A stretch of 64,000 bases of DNA from contig JAIXOF010000107.1 of NCBI GenBank assembly GCA_027486935.1, forward strand, positions 1 to 64,000. The letters run 5' to 3'. The notes beneath the pieces are model-generated. The model did not search any database, was not told where the DNA came from, and saw nothing but the letters and a program-made list of their open reading frames with translations. The position numbers and the translations under genes are program-made. This DNA comes from Cyanobium sp. C1_MAG_00004. Its GTDB lineage: Bacteria; Cyanobacteriota; Cyanobacteriia; PCC-6307; Cyanobiaceae. Below are positions 16,880 through 26,418 of the stretch, in pieces (position 1 is the first letter of the stretch; the number at the start of each line of letters is the position of its first letter).

Positions 16880-16914
16880 CCGGCACTAACCGGCACTGAA
16901 CAGCACTGACCGGC
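16871..16914. repeat. Ten-base tandem repeat before chlL
   Basis: CGGCACTGAC, CGGCACTAAC, CGGCACTGAA and CAGCACTGAC follow each other without gaps, then CGGC begins a fifth unit. The array starts inside the last codons of the second RHH gene and ends about 120 nt upstream of chlL. It may affect the spacing of upstream elements of the chlL promoter; no function is shown. Confidence 0.7.
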
Positions 16915-17030
16915 AACATGGCCTGGCAGTCGAGCCCATGCAGGCTGCCTTGGACCCAGCATGTTTCGCTTTGCACGCAAGCGTGGGCAGTTGCTGCATG
17001 CGGCTGTTGGATGAAGACAGACCCTGCTGA

Positions 17031-17921
<891 letters not shown>

Positions 17922-18543
17922 TTTTGCTCAGCCTGATTTTGCTCAGCCTGGCTTTGCTTCGCCTAATTCAGTTTCGGCGGCTGGGTTCAGCCTGACTGGG
18001 TTCAGTTGGCCGGATTCAATCTGAGTGGTTTCAGTTGGCTGGGTTCTATCTGAGTGGGTCCAGTCGGACTGAGTTCAGCCTGACTGGGTTCAGCCTGCTG
18101 GGCTTGGCGTGAACGGATTACGCCTGGGATGGTCAGGAAGGCGAAGGTGAACCTTCACGGACCTTGGCGTGACTGGCGGGCCATGCCTGATCTGCGCGAC
18201 TGCGGAAAGACCGTTCATGTCGACGCAATGCCTCGGAATTCCCCTTAGCAGTGATGACATGTAATCACTGCTAAGGACGTGATACACATTGGAACCCGTA
18301 CCCGGATGTCGCCAAGCCGGGCCAAACCAAGCCAACCCGAGCCAAGCGAAACCGAGCCAAACCAAGCCAAGCCGAGCCAAACCGAACCAACTCAAGCCAA
18401 GCAGAGCAAACCCACGGCAAACCGAGCCATCTGATCCGGCCCCATCTGATGCGGACCCATCTGATGCGGTCCCTTGTGATTCGGTCCCTTGTGATCCGGC
18501 CCAATCTCATCCAATCCCATCAGCAGTGTGAAAGCTGCTGCGG
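17922..18543. repeat. Gene-free, repeat-rich spacer between chlL and por
   Basis: No credible gene is present. The left third consists of imperfect units around GGGTTCAGCCTGACT and GCTCAGCCTGATTTT. A 34-nt palindrome sits at 18243-18276. From about 18300 to 18440 degenerate five-base units (GCCAA, ACCAA, GCGAA) alternate, followed by CCATCTGATGCGG-type repeats to about 18515. Frames through the right part only spell repetitive Pro/Ser/Lys/Gln. A weak CAGCAG/CTGCTG hairpin (18521-18540) lies just beyond the por stop. Confidence 0.75.
18243..18276. repeat. Long near-perfect palindrome between chlL and por
   Basis: CCTTAGCAGTGAT and ATCACTGCTAAGG are perfect 13-base complements around GACATGTA, whose centre ACATGT is again palindromic; only one base pair of the 34-nt element mismatches. 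No T-run follows on either strand, so simple Rho-independent termination is not obvious. A hairpin barrier between the two convergent transcripts, or a high-affinity operator, both fit. Confidence 0.75.
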
Positions 18544-19551
<1,008 letters not shown>

Positions 19552-19571
19552 TCAGGCCAGGGCGCCCCAAC

Positions 19572-20111
19572 TTACGAACCGGGGTTCCAGACCACCCGCA
19601 ACCGGTTGGGAGCGATCCACTGGTTCTGCTCGCGGATCAGGCGCTGCTCCCCGTCGACAACGAACAGCTGGTCAAAACGCTCGCGGGCCTTGGCCAGCTT
19701 GCCGGCTTCCAGTTCAAGCACCGCCGACAGTTCGCCCTGGCGATCCATCCGCTCCTGGTAGGCGGTGGCCAGACGCACCAGGCTGACCGCCACGACCCCC
19801 ACCAACGAGGCCTTGATCAACAGGCCGATCAAGCTGCACAGCAGTTCCTGACGCTCGCTGGAAACCGACAACAGACTGCCGTCGGGGGCGAACACGGCCT
19901 GCCGAGGCAATCCGTCCTGCACTGGCGCAGGCTGCACTGGCGCAGGCTGCACTACCCCAGGGTGCACGGACCCAGGCTGCACAGCGGCGGGCGTCTGGGT
20001 GCGGTGACGGCGGGTCGCACGGGCGGGCACGGGGGAACTCCGGGGCGGAAAGCCGGGCCACAAAACAGGCCCGACTGGGACGCTTCTAGCTCCCCGTTCG
20101 GGCCCTGCCAA
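19572..20111 (-). CDS. Membrane-anchored coiled-coil protein (conserved hypothetical)
   Basis: The first 60 or so residues are a Pro/Gln/Val-rich low-complexity region with repeats of QPAPV encoded by CTGGCGCAGGCTGCA units, so the true start could lie further in. A transmembrane segment follows (LLCSLIGLLIKASLVGVVAV, about 91-110). Then comes a charged, probably coiled region (MDRQGELSAVLELEAGKLAK) and a conserved-looking end. I recall similar proteins in picocyanobacteria but know no function. It sits between psaM (26 nt) and por (29 nt) on the same strand. That hints at a role around photosystem or pigment assembly, which is inference from position only. Confidence 0.65.
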   Translation of the reverse strand: MAGPERGARSVPVGPVLWPGFPPRSSPVPARATRRHRTQTPAAVQPGSVHPGVVQPAPVQPAPVQDGLPRQAVFAPDGSLLSVSSERQELLCSLIGLLIKASLVGVVAVSLVRLATAYQERMDRQGELSAVLELEAGKLAKARERFDQLFVVDGEQRLIREQNQWIAPNRLRVVWNPGS

Positions 20112-20137
20112 GGGGTTCGTGACTGAACTGTCAGCGA

Positions 20138-20272
20138 TCAGGCCTTGTAAAGGCTGAAGCAGAGACGCACGGCCAGCACCCCGGCATGGGCAGCCACAAC
20201 GAGGGCGATCAGCACTTCGGCCTGGTTCAAGCTGGAGACCATTTCGGGGACCTCAGACGGCAACTCAGCCAT
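20138..20272 (-). CDS. psaM: Photosystem I reaction centre subunit XII (PsaM-like)
   Basis: A 44-residue peptide with a 13-residue polar start and one transmembrane helix: LNQAEVLIALVVAAHAGVLA, then VRLCFSLYKA. Against the remembered Synechocystis PsaM core (LSDTQILAALVVALLPAFLA, then FRLSTELYK) the order of Gln, the ALVVA stretch, the Arg-Leu pair and the LYK end all align. PsaM lies near the monomer interface of trimeric photosystem I. It is the first gene of a leftward string with a membrane protein gene and por. The N-terminus is longer than in other PsaM sequences I recall. Confidence 0.72.
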   Translation of the reverse strand: MAELPSEVPEMVSSLNQAEVLIALVVAAHAGVLAVRLCFSLYKA

Positions 20273-20329
20273 TGTTGACGTGCTGATGGCTACGGTCGAG
20301 CACTCTGGCGTGTGCTGTTACAGCTCTTG

Positions 20330-20815
20330 ATGGCCCCTGCAGCCGATGCTTCCAGCCTGCTGATCAGCGCTGAACAGATCGCACACCTCGATCTGACAGC
20401 CCTGGCCCCCTGGCGATCTCTGAACGCCACCCAGCTGCTGCAGCAGGGAGCGTTGCTGCAGCTGCAGTTTGACTGGCCCAGGCCGGCCGAGGATCCGCGC
20501 GAGGCCTCGGAGATTCCCGAGCTGCGCCTGTGGAGCCTGCGGGCCGATGCCACCTGCCCGTGGCTGCCCCTGGTGCTGGAGCGCAGCAGTGGCCAGCTGG
20601 CCCGTCACGTGGCGATGCTGCTGCCCCATGGCTTTAACCGCAGCGAGGGGCTGCGGTTCGCGCCAGAAGCCCTGGAGCTGTGGATCACCCATCGGTTGTT
20701 CTGGCTGGATGGCTGGACCCAGAGCCAGGGCCTCAACTGCCGCCAGAACCTGGCCCAGATGGCCGCAGTCCTCGGCTACGAGGTCGACCCCGGCTTCTGG
20801 CAGCACCTCAACTGA
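20330..20815 (+). CDS. crr6: Crr6-type NdhI maturation factor
   Basis: Member of the chlororespiratory reduction 6 family (formerly DUF1817), a soluble factor needed to mature the NdhI subunit of the photosynthetic NDH-1 complex. The 161-residue protein has the family signatures EIPELRLWSLRADATCPWLP, LARHVAMLLPHGFNRSEGL and ALELWITHRLFWLDGW. The ATG at 20330 was chosen; a GTG at 20312 would add six residues. It is divergent from psaM, with 57 nt between the starts, and its 3' end overlaps the convergent exporter gene by 8 nt. Confidence 0.85.
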   Translation: MAPAADASSLLISAEQIAHLDLTALAPWRSLNATQLLQQGALLQLQFDWPRPAEDPREASEIPELRLWSLRADATCPWLPLVLERSSGQLARHVAMLLPHGFNRSEGLRFAPEALELWITHRLFWLDGWTQSQGLNCRQNLAQMAAVLGYEVDPGFWQHLN

Positions 20816-21599
20816 GGCCAGACCCCACCAGCGTCAGCTGCAGGGCCCGGCGGGCGCTGTCAGCCGCCAGCAGGGCCGTCAGCATCCGCAGCATCCAGAC
20901 CAGTCGCCGCTCGCTCACCCGGTTGAGCTGGGCCGCCGCCCAACGGGCCGCCATAGCCGCCGTGCCCCCCAGCACCAGGGCGACGGGCCACAATCCGCGC
21001 TCGTCGGCAATGAACACCGGCGCCGCCACGCTCGAAGACACCAGCACCGCCAGGGTGCTCAGACGGATTGCCAACCGCACCGGCTGGCCCAGTCCAGCCA
21101 CCATCAGCGGCACCATCACCAGGCCGCCGCCCACCCCCAGCAGGCCGCTGGCAAGGCCCGCCACCAGCCCGACAGCGACCAGGGGCAGCAGGGGCATAGG
21201 GGGGGCCTGGGCCTGGTCTGCGGCCTCGTCTGCCGGTCGCGGGCCCATCACCACCGTCAGCAGGCCATACATGGCCGCCTGCAGCGCCAGCAACAGGGCC
21301 CCTGACCACTGGGCGCCCAGTCGGCCGAACAGGGCGCTAGCCAGGGCGGCCCCCACAGCGATCGCCAGGCTGGGGCGCAGGGGCAGTTGCTGGCTGCGCA
21401 GGTGGCTCCAGGTGCCGCCCAGGGTGGTGGGCACGATCGCCAGGGTGCTGGTGGCCAGGGCCTGATGGGGTGGCAGGCCGAGCATCAGCAGCAGCGGCGA
21501 AAAGATCAGCCCGCCACCGATGCCCAGCAGACCCGACAGCAGGCCCGCCAGGACACCCAATGGGGCCAGGGGCAGCAGACTCGAGAGCGTCAGCTCCAT
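20808..21599 (-). CDS. Sulfite exporter TauE/SafE family membrane protein
   Basis: Integral membrane protein of 263 residues from the TauE/SafE (DUF81) family, which transports sulfite, sulfoacetate or other organosulfur anions; many members are uncharacterised. Two repeated halves each carry the glycine-rich signature: GVLAGLLSGLLGIGGGLIFS near the N-terminus and GLASGLLGVGGGLVMVPLM in the middle, with hydrophobic helices around them. It converges on crr6 with an 8-nt overlap. Its start region abuts the divergent lipoate ligase-like gene. The substrate is unknown. Confidence 0.88.
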   Translation of the reverse strand: MELTLSSLLPLAPLGVLAGLLSGLLGIGGGLIFSPLLLMLGLPPHQALATSTLAIVPTTLGGTWSHLRSQQLPLRPSLAIAVGAALASALFGRLGAQWSGALLLALQAAMYGLLTVVMGPRPADEAADQAQAPPMPLLPLVAVGLVAGLASGLLGVGGGLVMVPLMVAGLGQPVRLAIRLSTLAVLVSSSVAAPVFIADERGLWPVALVLGGTAAMAARWAAAQLNRVSERRLVWMLRMLTALLAADSARRALQLTLVGSGLS

Positions 21600-21633
21600 G
21601 ACACTTTCGATGGGCCCTCACCCAGCATCCCCC

Positions 21634-22401
21634 ATGGCCGTGGAGCTGCTGAGCCACACCTGCCTGAGCGGCAGCTGGCAGATGGCATTGGATGGGGCCC
21701 TGCTGCAGCGGCAGCAACCGGTGCTGCGGCTTTACACCTGGAGCCGCCTGACCCTGTCGCTTGGATTTCATCAGCGGCAGCTCGATCCCCGATGGCTCGA
21801 CTGGCAGCGACGCGGCCAACTCGATCTGGTGCGGCGACCCAGCGGTGGCGGCGCTGTGCTGCATGGCGGCGATCTCTGTTACGCCCTGGTCCTGCCCTGT
21901 GATCGCTTCGAGCGGGAGCGGGCCTACGGCAGCATCTGCCGCTGGCTGCAGCGGACTTTTGCCGAGCTGGGCGAGCCGCTGCAGTTCGGCAGTGAGCGGG
22001 CCGATGGCAACCCCGACTGCTTTGCGCGCAGCACCGCTGCCGACCTGGTGAATGGTCTTGGCATCAAACGGGTTGGCAGTGCCCAGCGCTGGCAGGGGGG
22101 ATGGCTGCTGCAGCACGGCAGCATCCAGATCGCCCCGCCCGAAGACGCCTGGCAGTCGCTGCTGAGCAGCTCGCCGGCGCCTGCCAGGTGTGATCGGGCG
22201 GCCCTGGCGATGGGCGCCGGTGACCTGGCCGATCGGCTGCTGAGCAGCGCGCGGCAGCACTGGTGTCTGACGGCGACGGCCCGGCCCCTGGATGCGGACC
22301 TGCTGGCACGCGCCGGCGCGTGCCTTGAGCGCTACCGCCTGGCGCCAGAGGACTCGCCGCTGCCCACCTCGCCACTGGCCTCCATCGCCTGCACCACCTG
22401 A
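21634..22401 (+). CDS. Lipoate--protein ligase A family protein
   Basis: Biotin/lipoate ligase-fold enzyme of 255 residues. The family signature RRPSGGGAVLHGGDLCYALV (from about residue 67) and the segment KRVGSAQRWQGGWLLQHGSI, with the lysine that contacts the lipoyl adenylate, are both present. Family members attach lipoate to the E2 subunits of 2-oxoacid dehydrogenases or the glycine cleavage H protein, or transfer octanoyl groups. The ATG at 21634 is preferred: the alternative at 21598 would share bases with the start codon of the divergent exporter gene. The last 70 nt overlap the convergent M50 protease gene. Ligase versus octanoyltransferase activity cannot be decided here. Confidence 0.83.
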   Translation: MAVELLSHTCLSGSWQMALDGALLQRQQPVLRLYTWSRLTLSLGFHQRQLDPRWLDWQRRGQLDLVRRPSGGGAVLHGGDLCYALVLPCDRFERERAYGSICRWLQRTFAELGEPLQFGSERADGNPDCFARSTAADLVNGLGIKRVGSAQRWQGGWLLQHGSIQIAPPEDAWQSLLSSSPAPARCDRAALAMGAGDLADRLLSSARQHWCLTATARPLDADLLARAGACLERYRLAPEDSPLPTSPLASIACTT

Positions 22402-23594
22402 GGCAGGGCCAACCCCAGCGGATAGCCGCGCTGACGGCGCGCTGTCTCGAGCAGAGGTGGCGGCAACCGCAGACCGAGGCGTTCCAGCACGGCCAGGCCC
22501 AGCTCGCTGCGTTCGAGGGTGCCACTGGGCAGTCCGGCAGGGCTCAACACCAGCAGCCGGGCGGCCCCGCTGTCTTCAAACCGTTGCACCGCCTGCCACA
22601 GCGGCGCCGATTCGCTGATCGACGGCAGGCTGGACAGGGGGCTGAGATGGTCGCAGACCCGCTCCCGGTCCCAGGCCTGGACGGGCAGGGTCTGCAGGGG
22701 CTGGTCGTCGATCAGCCCCTGCCAGCGGCCCCGGTCGGTCACCAGCACCCAGTCGGCCGCGTCGCCGGCGGGGGCGGGCTCGAGCCGCAGCGCACTGAGC
22801 TCGCGCAGGGTGGTCCGGGCCTCAACCACCCGGTAGCGGCGGCTGGCCGCGTCGCGCACCCGCAGGTCCTTGAGCACCTGTTGGATCAGCAACATCTGGC
22901 GCTGGTTGCGGGCCGCCCCCAGGCCGAACCAACCCAGCAGCAGCAACCAGGCCCCCCCCAGACCACTGCCCCGCAGCAACAGCACCGCGCCCAGGCCGAT
23001 GGCCAGGTAGGCCAGAAAACGGCCGCTGGCATTGGCCACTTCAAGGCCCCGTCGCTGGCTCCCCGTGGCCTGCCAGACCAGGGCCTTGACGATCAGACCA
23101 CCGTCCAGGGGCAGGCCGGGCAACAGGTTGAACAGGGCCAGAACCAGGTTAAGAGCCCCCAGTTCGCCGACCATTGACCCCAGGGCAGGCGACAGGTGGG
23201 CGGCGGCATGGGTGGAACCCAGCAACATCAGAGCCAGCACCAGGCTGACCGCAGGTCCGGCGGCGGCCACCAGCAGCGCCCCGCGGGCGGTGCTGCATTC
23301 GCGCTCAACACTGGCCACACCGCCCAGAAGAAACAGGGTGATGCTGCGCACCTTGACCCCCTGGGAGAGGGCCACCAGGGAATGGCCCAGTTCGTGCAGC
23401 AGCACTGAAACAAACAGCAGCAAGGCCGTCACCAGGGCCAGGGCCCAGCGCTCCGACAGTGCCGGAGCCGGATCAAGCGCCTGGGTGTAGTGCTGCTGAA
23501 AGGCCAAGGTGGCCAGCACCAGGATCACAAACCAGGTGGGGTGGATGCGCAGGGGAATGCCGCGAATCCTCAGAACAGTCCAGCCTTCTCCCAC
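22332..23594 (-). CDS. Site-2 protease (M50) family membrane metalloprotease
   Basis: Intramembrane zinc protease of 420 residues. The active-site helix carries HELGH (LLHELGHSLVAL, about residues 66-77) and the third ligand lies in LPGLPLDGG. Hydrophobic helices surround both. The C-terminal part (from about 230) is soluble, with a pattern like paired CBS regulatory domains (YRVVEARTTLRELSALRL, DWVLVTDRGRWQGLIDDQPL), as in many cyanobacterial S2P homologues. Substrates are typically membrane-anchored anti-sigma factors or transcription factors; none is identified. The 3' end overlaps the lipoate ligase-like gene by 70 nt. Confidence 0.9.
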   Translation of the reverse strand: MGEGWTVLRIRGIPLRIHPTWFVILVLATLAFQQHYTQALDPAPALSERWALALVTALLLFVSVLLHELGHSLVALSQGVKVRSITLFLLGGVASVERECSTARGALLVAAAGPAVSLVLALMLLGSTHAAAHLSPALGSMVGELGALNLVLALFNLLPGLPLDGGLIVKALVWQATGSQRRGLEVANASGRFLAYLAIGLGAVLLLRGSGLGGAWLLLLGWFGLGAARNQRQMLLIQQVLKDLRVRDAASRRYRVVEARTTLRELSALRLEPAPAGDAADWVLVTDRGRWQGLIDDQPLQTLPVQAWDRERVCDHLSPLSSLPSISESAPLWQAVQRFEDSGAARLLVLSPAGLPSGTLERSELGLAVLERLGLRLPPPLLETARRQRGYPLGLALPQVVQAMEASGEVGSGESSGARR

Positions 23595-23681
23595 GTCCAG
23601 AGGTGCAGCGGTGGTTGGGCCCTGGGGCCGGGATCGAACTCCGATCCTAGAAAGGACAGGGGCGTCGGGGTTTCAGCCAAC

Positions 23682-24371
23682 ATGACCTTGCTGAAGATCT
23701 GCGGGTTGCGGCAGTGCGACCAGGCAGCGGCGATCGCAGCCCTGGGGGTTGATGCGATCGGTGTGATCGCGGTGCCGGGCTCGCCCCGTTATGTGCCGCC
23801 GGCACAACGTGCGGCCCTGTTTGCCGCCGCGCGCCAGGCCAATCCCCGCTGCCAGGGCGTGCTGGTGGTGGCCAATCCGGACCCGGCCATGGTCGCCGAG
23901 CTGCGACCGGAGCGGGGCCATCAGGTGGTGCAGCTGCACGGTGACGAATCACCGCAGCAGTGCCGCCAGCTGCGCGCCCAGCTGGACGGGGTGACCCTGT
24001 GGAAGGCGCTGCGGGTGCGCAGCCGCGACGACCTGGAGCGGGCCAGGACCTACGAGGACTGCGTCGACGCCCTGCTGCTCGATGCCTGGGTCAGTGGCCA
24101 ACTGGGGGGCACCGGTGTGGCCATCCCGCTGGAGCTGCTGCAGAGCTTTGAGGCCACCCTGCCCTGGTGGCTGGCGGGCGGCATCCAGGAGCGCAGCGCC
24201 GCTGCCGCCCTGGCCGTGCTGCAGCCAACCGGCCTGGACGCCTCGAGCGGTGTCGAGCGCAGTCCCGGTGACAAAGATCCAGCGCGGGTGGCTGCGCTGC
24301 TGGCAGTGGTCAGGGCGGCACGGCAGGATCTGGGCCAGCCCGCTACTCCGCCTGAGCCGCCATGTCCCTGA
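23682..24371 (+). CDS. trpF: Phosphoribosylanthranilate isomerase
   Basis: Tryptophan biosynthesis enzyme converting N-(5-phosphoribosyl)anthranilate to the 1-carboxyphenylamino-deoxyribulose phosphate. This TIM barrel of 229 residues has the catalytic cysteine in LKICGLRQ (residue 7) and the catalytic Asp in DALLLDAW. Phosphate-binding loops are GGTGVAI and LAGGI, followed by LDASSGVE near the C-terminus. The start at 23682 puts the first strand at the N-terminus as in all homologues, although the frame stays open further upstream. It overlaps the next gene by 10 nt. Other trp genes are absent from the window. Confidence 0.94.
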   Translation: MTLLKICGLRQCDQAAAIAALGVDAIGVIAVPGSPRYVPPAQRAALFAAARQANPRCQGVLVVANPDPAMVAELRPERGHQVVQLHGDESPQQCRQLRAQLDGVTLWKALRVRSRDDLERARTYEDCVDALLLDAWVSGQLGGTGVAIPLELLQSFEATLPWWLAGGIQERSAAAALAVLQPTGLDASSGVERSPGDKDPARVAALLAVVRAARQDLGQPATPPEPPCP

Positions 24372-24901
24372 ACCCGGTCCGCGCAGGACGCAGCATCGCC
24401 CCGCTGCTGCTGGCCCTGCTGGTGCCCCTGCCCCTGCAGGCAACCCTGCCCTTGAAGGCCCAGGACATGCTCGATGGTTGTCAACTGGTGGACGGCAGCC
24501 TGCAGTGCGTGCCGGGCGTGACCGCCGACCCCCAGCAACAGATCAGGGACCTGAACCAGCAGATCAGTGCCGATCAGAAGCTGGAAACAGCGGTCCAGCA
24601 GCAGATCAACGGCCTGCAGCAACTGGTGCTACAGGGTCAGGCCGCCGAAGGCACCCTGCTACAGGCAACCCTGACGGCAGATGCCTTGGCCGGCCTGCCG
24701 CCCAACGCCTTTCACTGGTACCGGCTGCCGGCCGGCAAAACCCGCTGGCTGCTGATCCAGGGAGCCGGTGGTCCCACTTACGTGCTGGGCCAACAGGATG
24801 TCAACGCCCGGGTCATGGTGGTGGTGGCGGTGCCCAGCGCCAGCGGCAGCCAGCGCCAGGCATCAACGCCTGTGGGTCCGGTCAATGGCGCCCGGCCCTG
24901 A
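24362..24901 (+). CDS. Secreted or periplasmic coiled-coil protein (conserved hypothetical)
   Basis: A 179-residue protein with an N-terminal signal peptide (SIAPLLLALLVPLPLQATLP) probably cleaved near residue 28-34. A Cys pair (CQLVDGSLQC) follows, then a Gln-rich coiled coil (QQQIRDLNQQISADQKLETA) and a small C-terminal domain ending in a disordered tail. The start overlaps trpF by 10 nt, so translation may be coupled. I know of no characterised homologue; export is inferred from the signal peptide only. Confidence 0.68.
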   Translation: MSLNPVRAGRSIAPLLLALLVPLPLQATLPLKAQDMLDGCQLVDGSLQCVPGVTADPQQQIRDLNQQISADQKLETAVQQQINGLQQLVLQGQAAEGTLLQATLTADALAGLPPNAFHWYRLPAGKTRWLLIQGAGGPTYVLGQQDVNARVMVVVAVPSASGSQRQASTPVGPVNGARP

Positions 24902-24927
24902 CCGGTGATCCGGCCCTGATCCGGGAA

Positions 24928-25698
24928 TCAGACGAGCAGCAGGGACTCCTGCTGCTTCACCAATTCAAAGAATTCGGCCTTGAGGCTGGGATCGTGGCGG
25001 AAATCGCCACGCACCACCGAATTGACCATGCTGGTCTGGGGCTCCTTGACCCCACGCCACTTCATGCAGTAATGCTGCGCTTTGACCAGAATCGCCAGTC
25101 CCTGGGGCTCACACAGGCGCTCGATCTCGTCGGCCAGGATCATCACAGCCTCTTCCTGAATGTGGGGCCGCGAGAACACCCAGTCGGCCACCCGTGAGAA
25201 CTTGGACAGGCCGATCACCCGGTCGCCGGGTTTGATGCCGATCCAGCAGTTGCCGAGAATCGGCACCAGGTGATGGGAACAGGCTGAACGGACCGAGATC
25301 GGTCCCACGGTGTAGATCTCGTCGAGCTTCTTGACGTTGGGGAAGCTGGCGATCTTGGGCTGTTCGTGATAACGACCCTTGAACACCTCATGGAGGTACA
25401 TGCGAGCGACACGCTCAGCGGTCTCCTCGGTGTTGTGATCGTTGTCGATGTCGATCACCAGGCTGCGCAGCAGCTCGCGCACCTTGCCGGCAACCTCGAT
25501 CTCGAGCTGATCGAGCTCACCCTCCTGCAGGTACTCAGAAATGTTGTCGTTCGCGAAGAACGAGGCTCCGGCCTGCTCAAGACGCTGACGAAGCCGCAAA
25601 CTGATGGGGGCTGGTGCTGCTGCAGGTGTGGACGGACGCAGCTCCGTTGAGGCGGGCATGGCAGATGTGGGCAGACCGGTTGGCAATGTCGATGTCAT
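24928..25698 (-). CDS. folE: GTP cyclohydrolase I
   Basis: Zinc enzyme making 7,8-dihydroneopterin triphosphate from GTP, the entry to folate and pterin synthesis. The catalytic core starts after a 35-residue Pro/Ala-rich leader. It contains NTEETAERVARMYLHEVFKG, the zinc and catalytic site SVRSACSHHLVPI and the second zinc cysteine in AQHYCMKWRGVK, then MVNSVVRGDF. The 256-residue length is slightly above usual because of the leader, so an internal start is possible. It lies 6 nt after a short-chain dehydrogenase gene in the leftward ado-aar-accA string. Confidence 0.94.
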   Translation of the reverse strand: MTSTLPTGLPTSAMPASTELRPSTPAAAPAPISLRLRQRLEQAGASFFANDNISEYLQEGELDQLEIEVAGKVRELLRSLVIDIDNDHNTEETAERVARMYLHEVFKGRYHEQPKIASFPNVKKLDEIYTVGPISVRSACSHHLVPILGNCWIGIKPGDRVIGLSKFSRVADWVFSRPHIQEEAVMILADEIERLCEPQGLAILVKAQHYCMKWRGVKEPQTSMVNSVVRGDFRHDPSLKAEFFELVKQQESLLLV

Positions 25699-25704
25699 GG
25701 AATC

Positions 25705-26418
25705 TCAGAGCACGCCGGCTGCGGGCATCAGGGTGAGGTCGTCCACCTGTTGGGTCGGCGGCTGCTGAGCCAGATAGAGCACAGCTTCGGCAACCCGGTG
25801 GGGATCAAGCATGGCACGGCGGTCGAAGGAACTGTCGACCGATTCGCTGTCCCACAGTGGCGTATTCACCGCACCAAGGGTGAGGGTGCTGACGCCGATC
25901 CCGTGGGGTCGCTCCTCTTCGGCCAAGCAACGGCTGAAACTGGCCAGAGCTGCCTTGCTGACGCAGTAGGCCCCCCAATCTGGAAAGGCGTTGCGGGCCG
26001 CATGGCTGCTGATGTTGATGATGCGCCCCCCGCCGGCCTGGCGCAGCATCGGCACCACCACCTGGCACACCTGGAAGACGCTGGTCAGGTTGAGCTGCAG
26101 CAACCATTGCCATCGCTCGAGGGGCATCACCGCCAGGACGCCGGTGTAGGCCGCCCCGGCATTGTTGATGACCAGGGTCGGCGGGTTGCCGCGCTCGCAC
26201 AGGTCTTTCAGGGGGGCGGCGATGGACTCAGGCCTGGCCAGGTCGATCGCGGCACACGCCACCCGCCCCCCGAACTGGCGCAGTTCGATGGCCAACTGCT
26301 CGAGGGCCTCGCCGGACCGGGCCACCAGCAGCAGGTCATGGCCGTTCTGGGCCAGCAGACGGGCGCTGGCCTCACCGATGCCACGGGAGGCACCGGTGAT
26401 CAGGGCTGTGGGGTTCAA
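25705..26418 (-). CDS. Short-chain dehydrogenase/reductase family oxidoreductase
   Basis: NAD(P)-dependent SDR of 237 residues. The cofactor motif is GASRGIGEA (residues 8-16). NNAGAAYTG follows, then the catalytic Ser in [10 protein letters not shown] and Tyr/Lys in YCVSKAA. The start overlaps the accA stop by 4 nt (ATGA) and the stop is 6 nt before folE, so it sits in an operon. Similar genes next to folE are sometimes drawn into pterin metabolism, and FabG-like activity is also possible beside accA; sequence alone does not decide. Confidence 0.88.
   Translation of the reverse strand: MNPTALITGASRGIGEASARLLAQNGHDLLLVARSGEALEQLAIELRQFGGRVACAAIDLARPESIAAPLKDLCERGNPPTLVINNAGAAYTGVLAVMPLERWQWLLQLNLTSVFQVCQVVVPMLRQAGGGRIINISSHAARNAFPDWGAYCVSKAALASFSRCLAEEERPHGIGVSTLTLGAVNTPLWDSESVDSSFDRRAMLDPHRVAEAVLYLAQQPPTQQVDDLTLMPAAGVL

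Noticed and set aside
18289-18531. 80-codon frame (and its antisense) in the chlL-por spacer
   Set aside because: The peptide is only a read-out of degenerate five-base repeats (PSQAKPSQTKPS-like), with no ribosome binding site and no domain.
23610-23681. Possible tRNA on the minus strand before trpF
   Set aside because: A GTTCGATCC-like T-arm fragment is present, but the T-stem does not pair correctly and no anticodon or D-arm can be folded. It belongs to the leader between two divergent genes.
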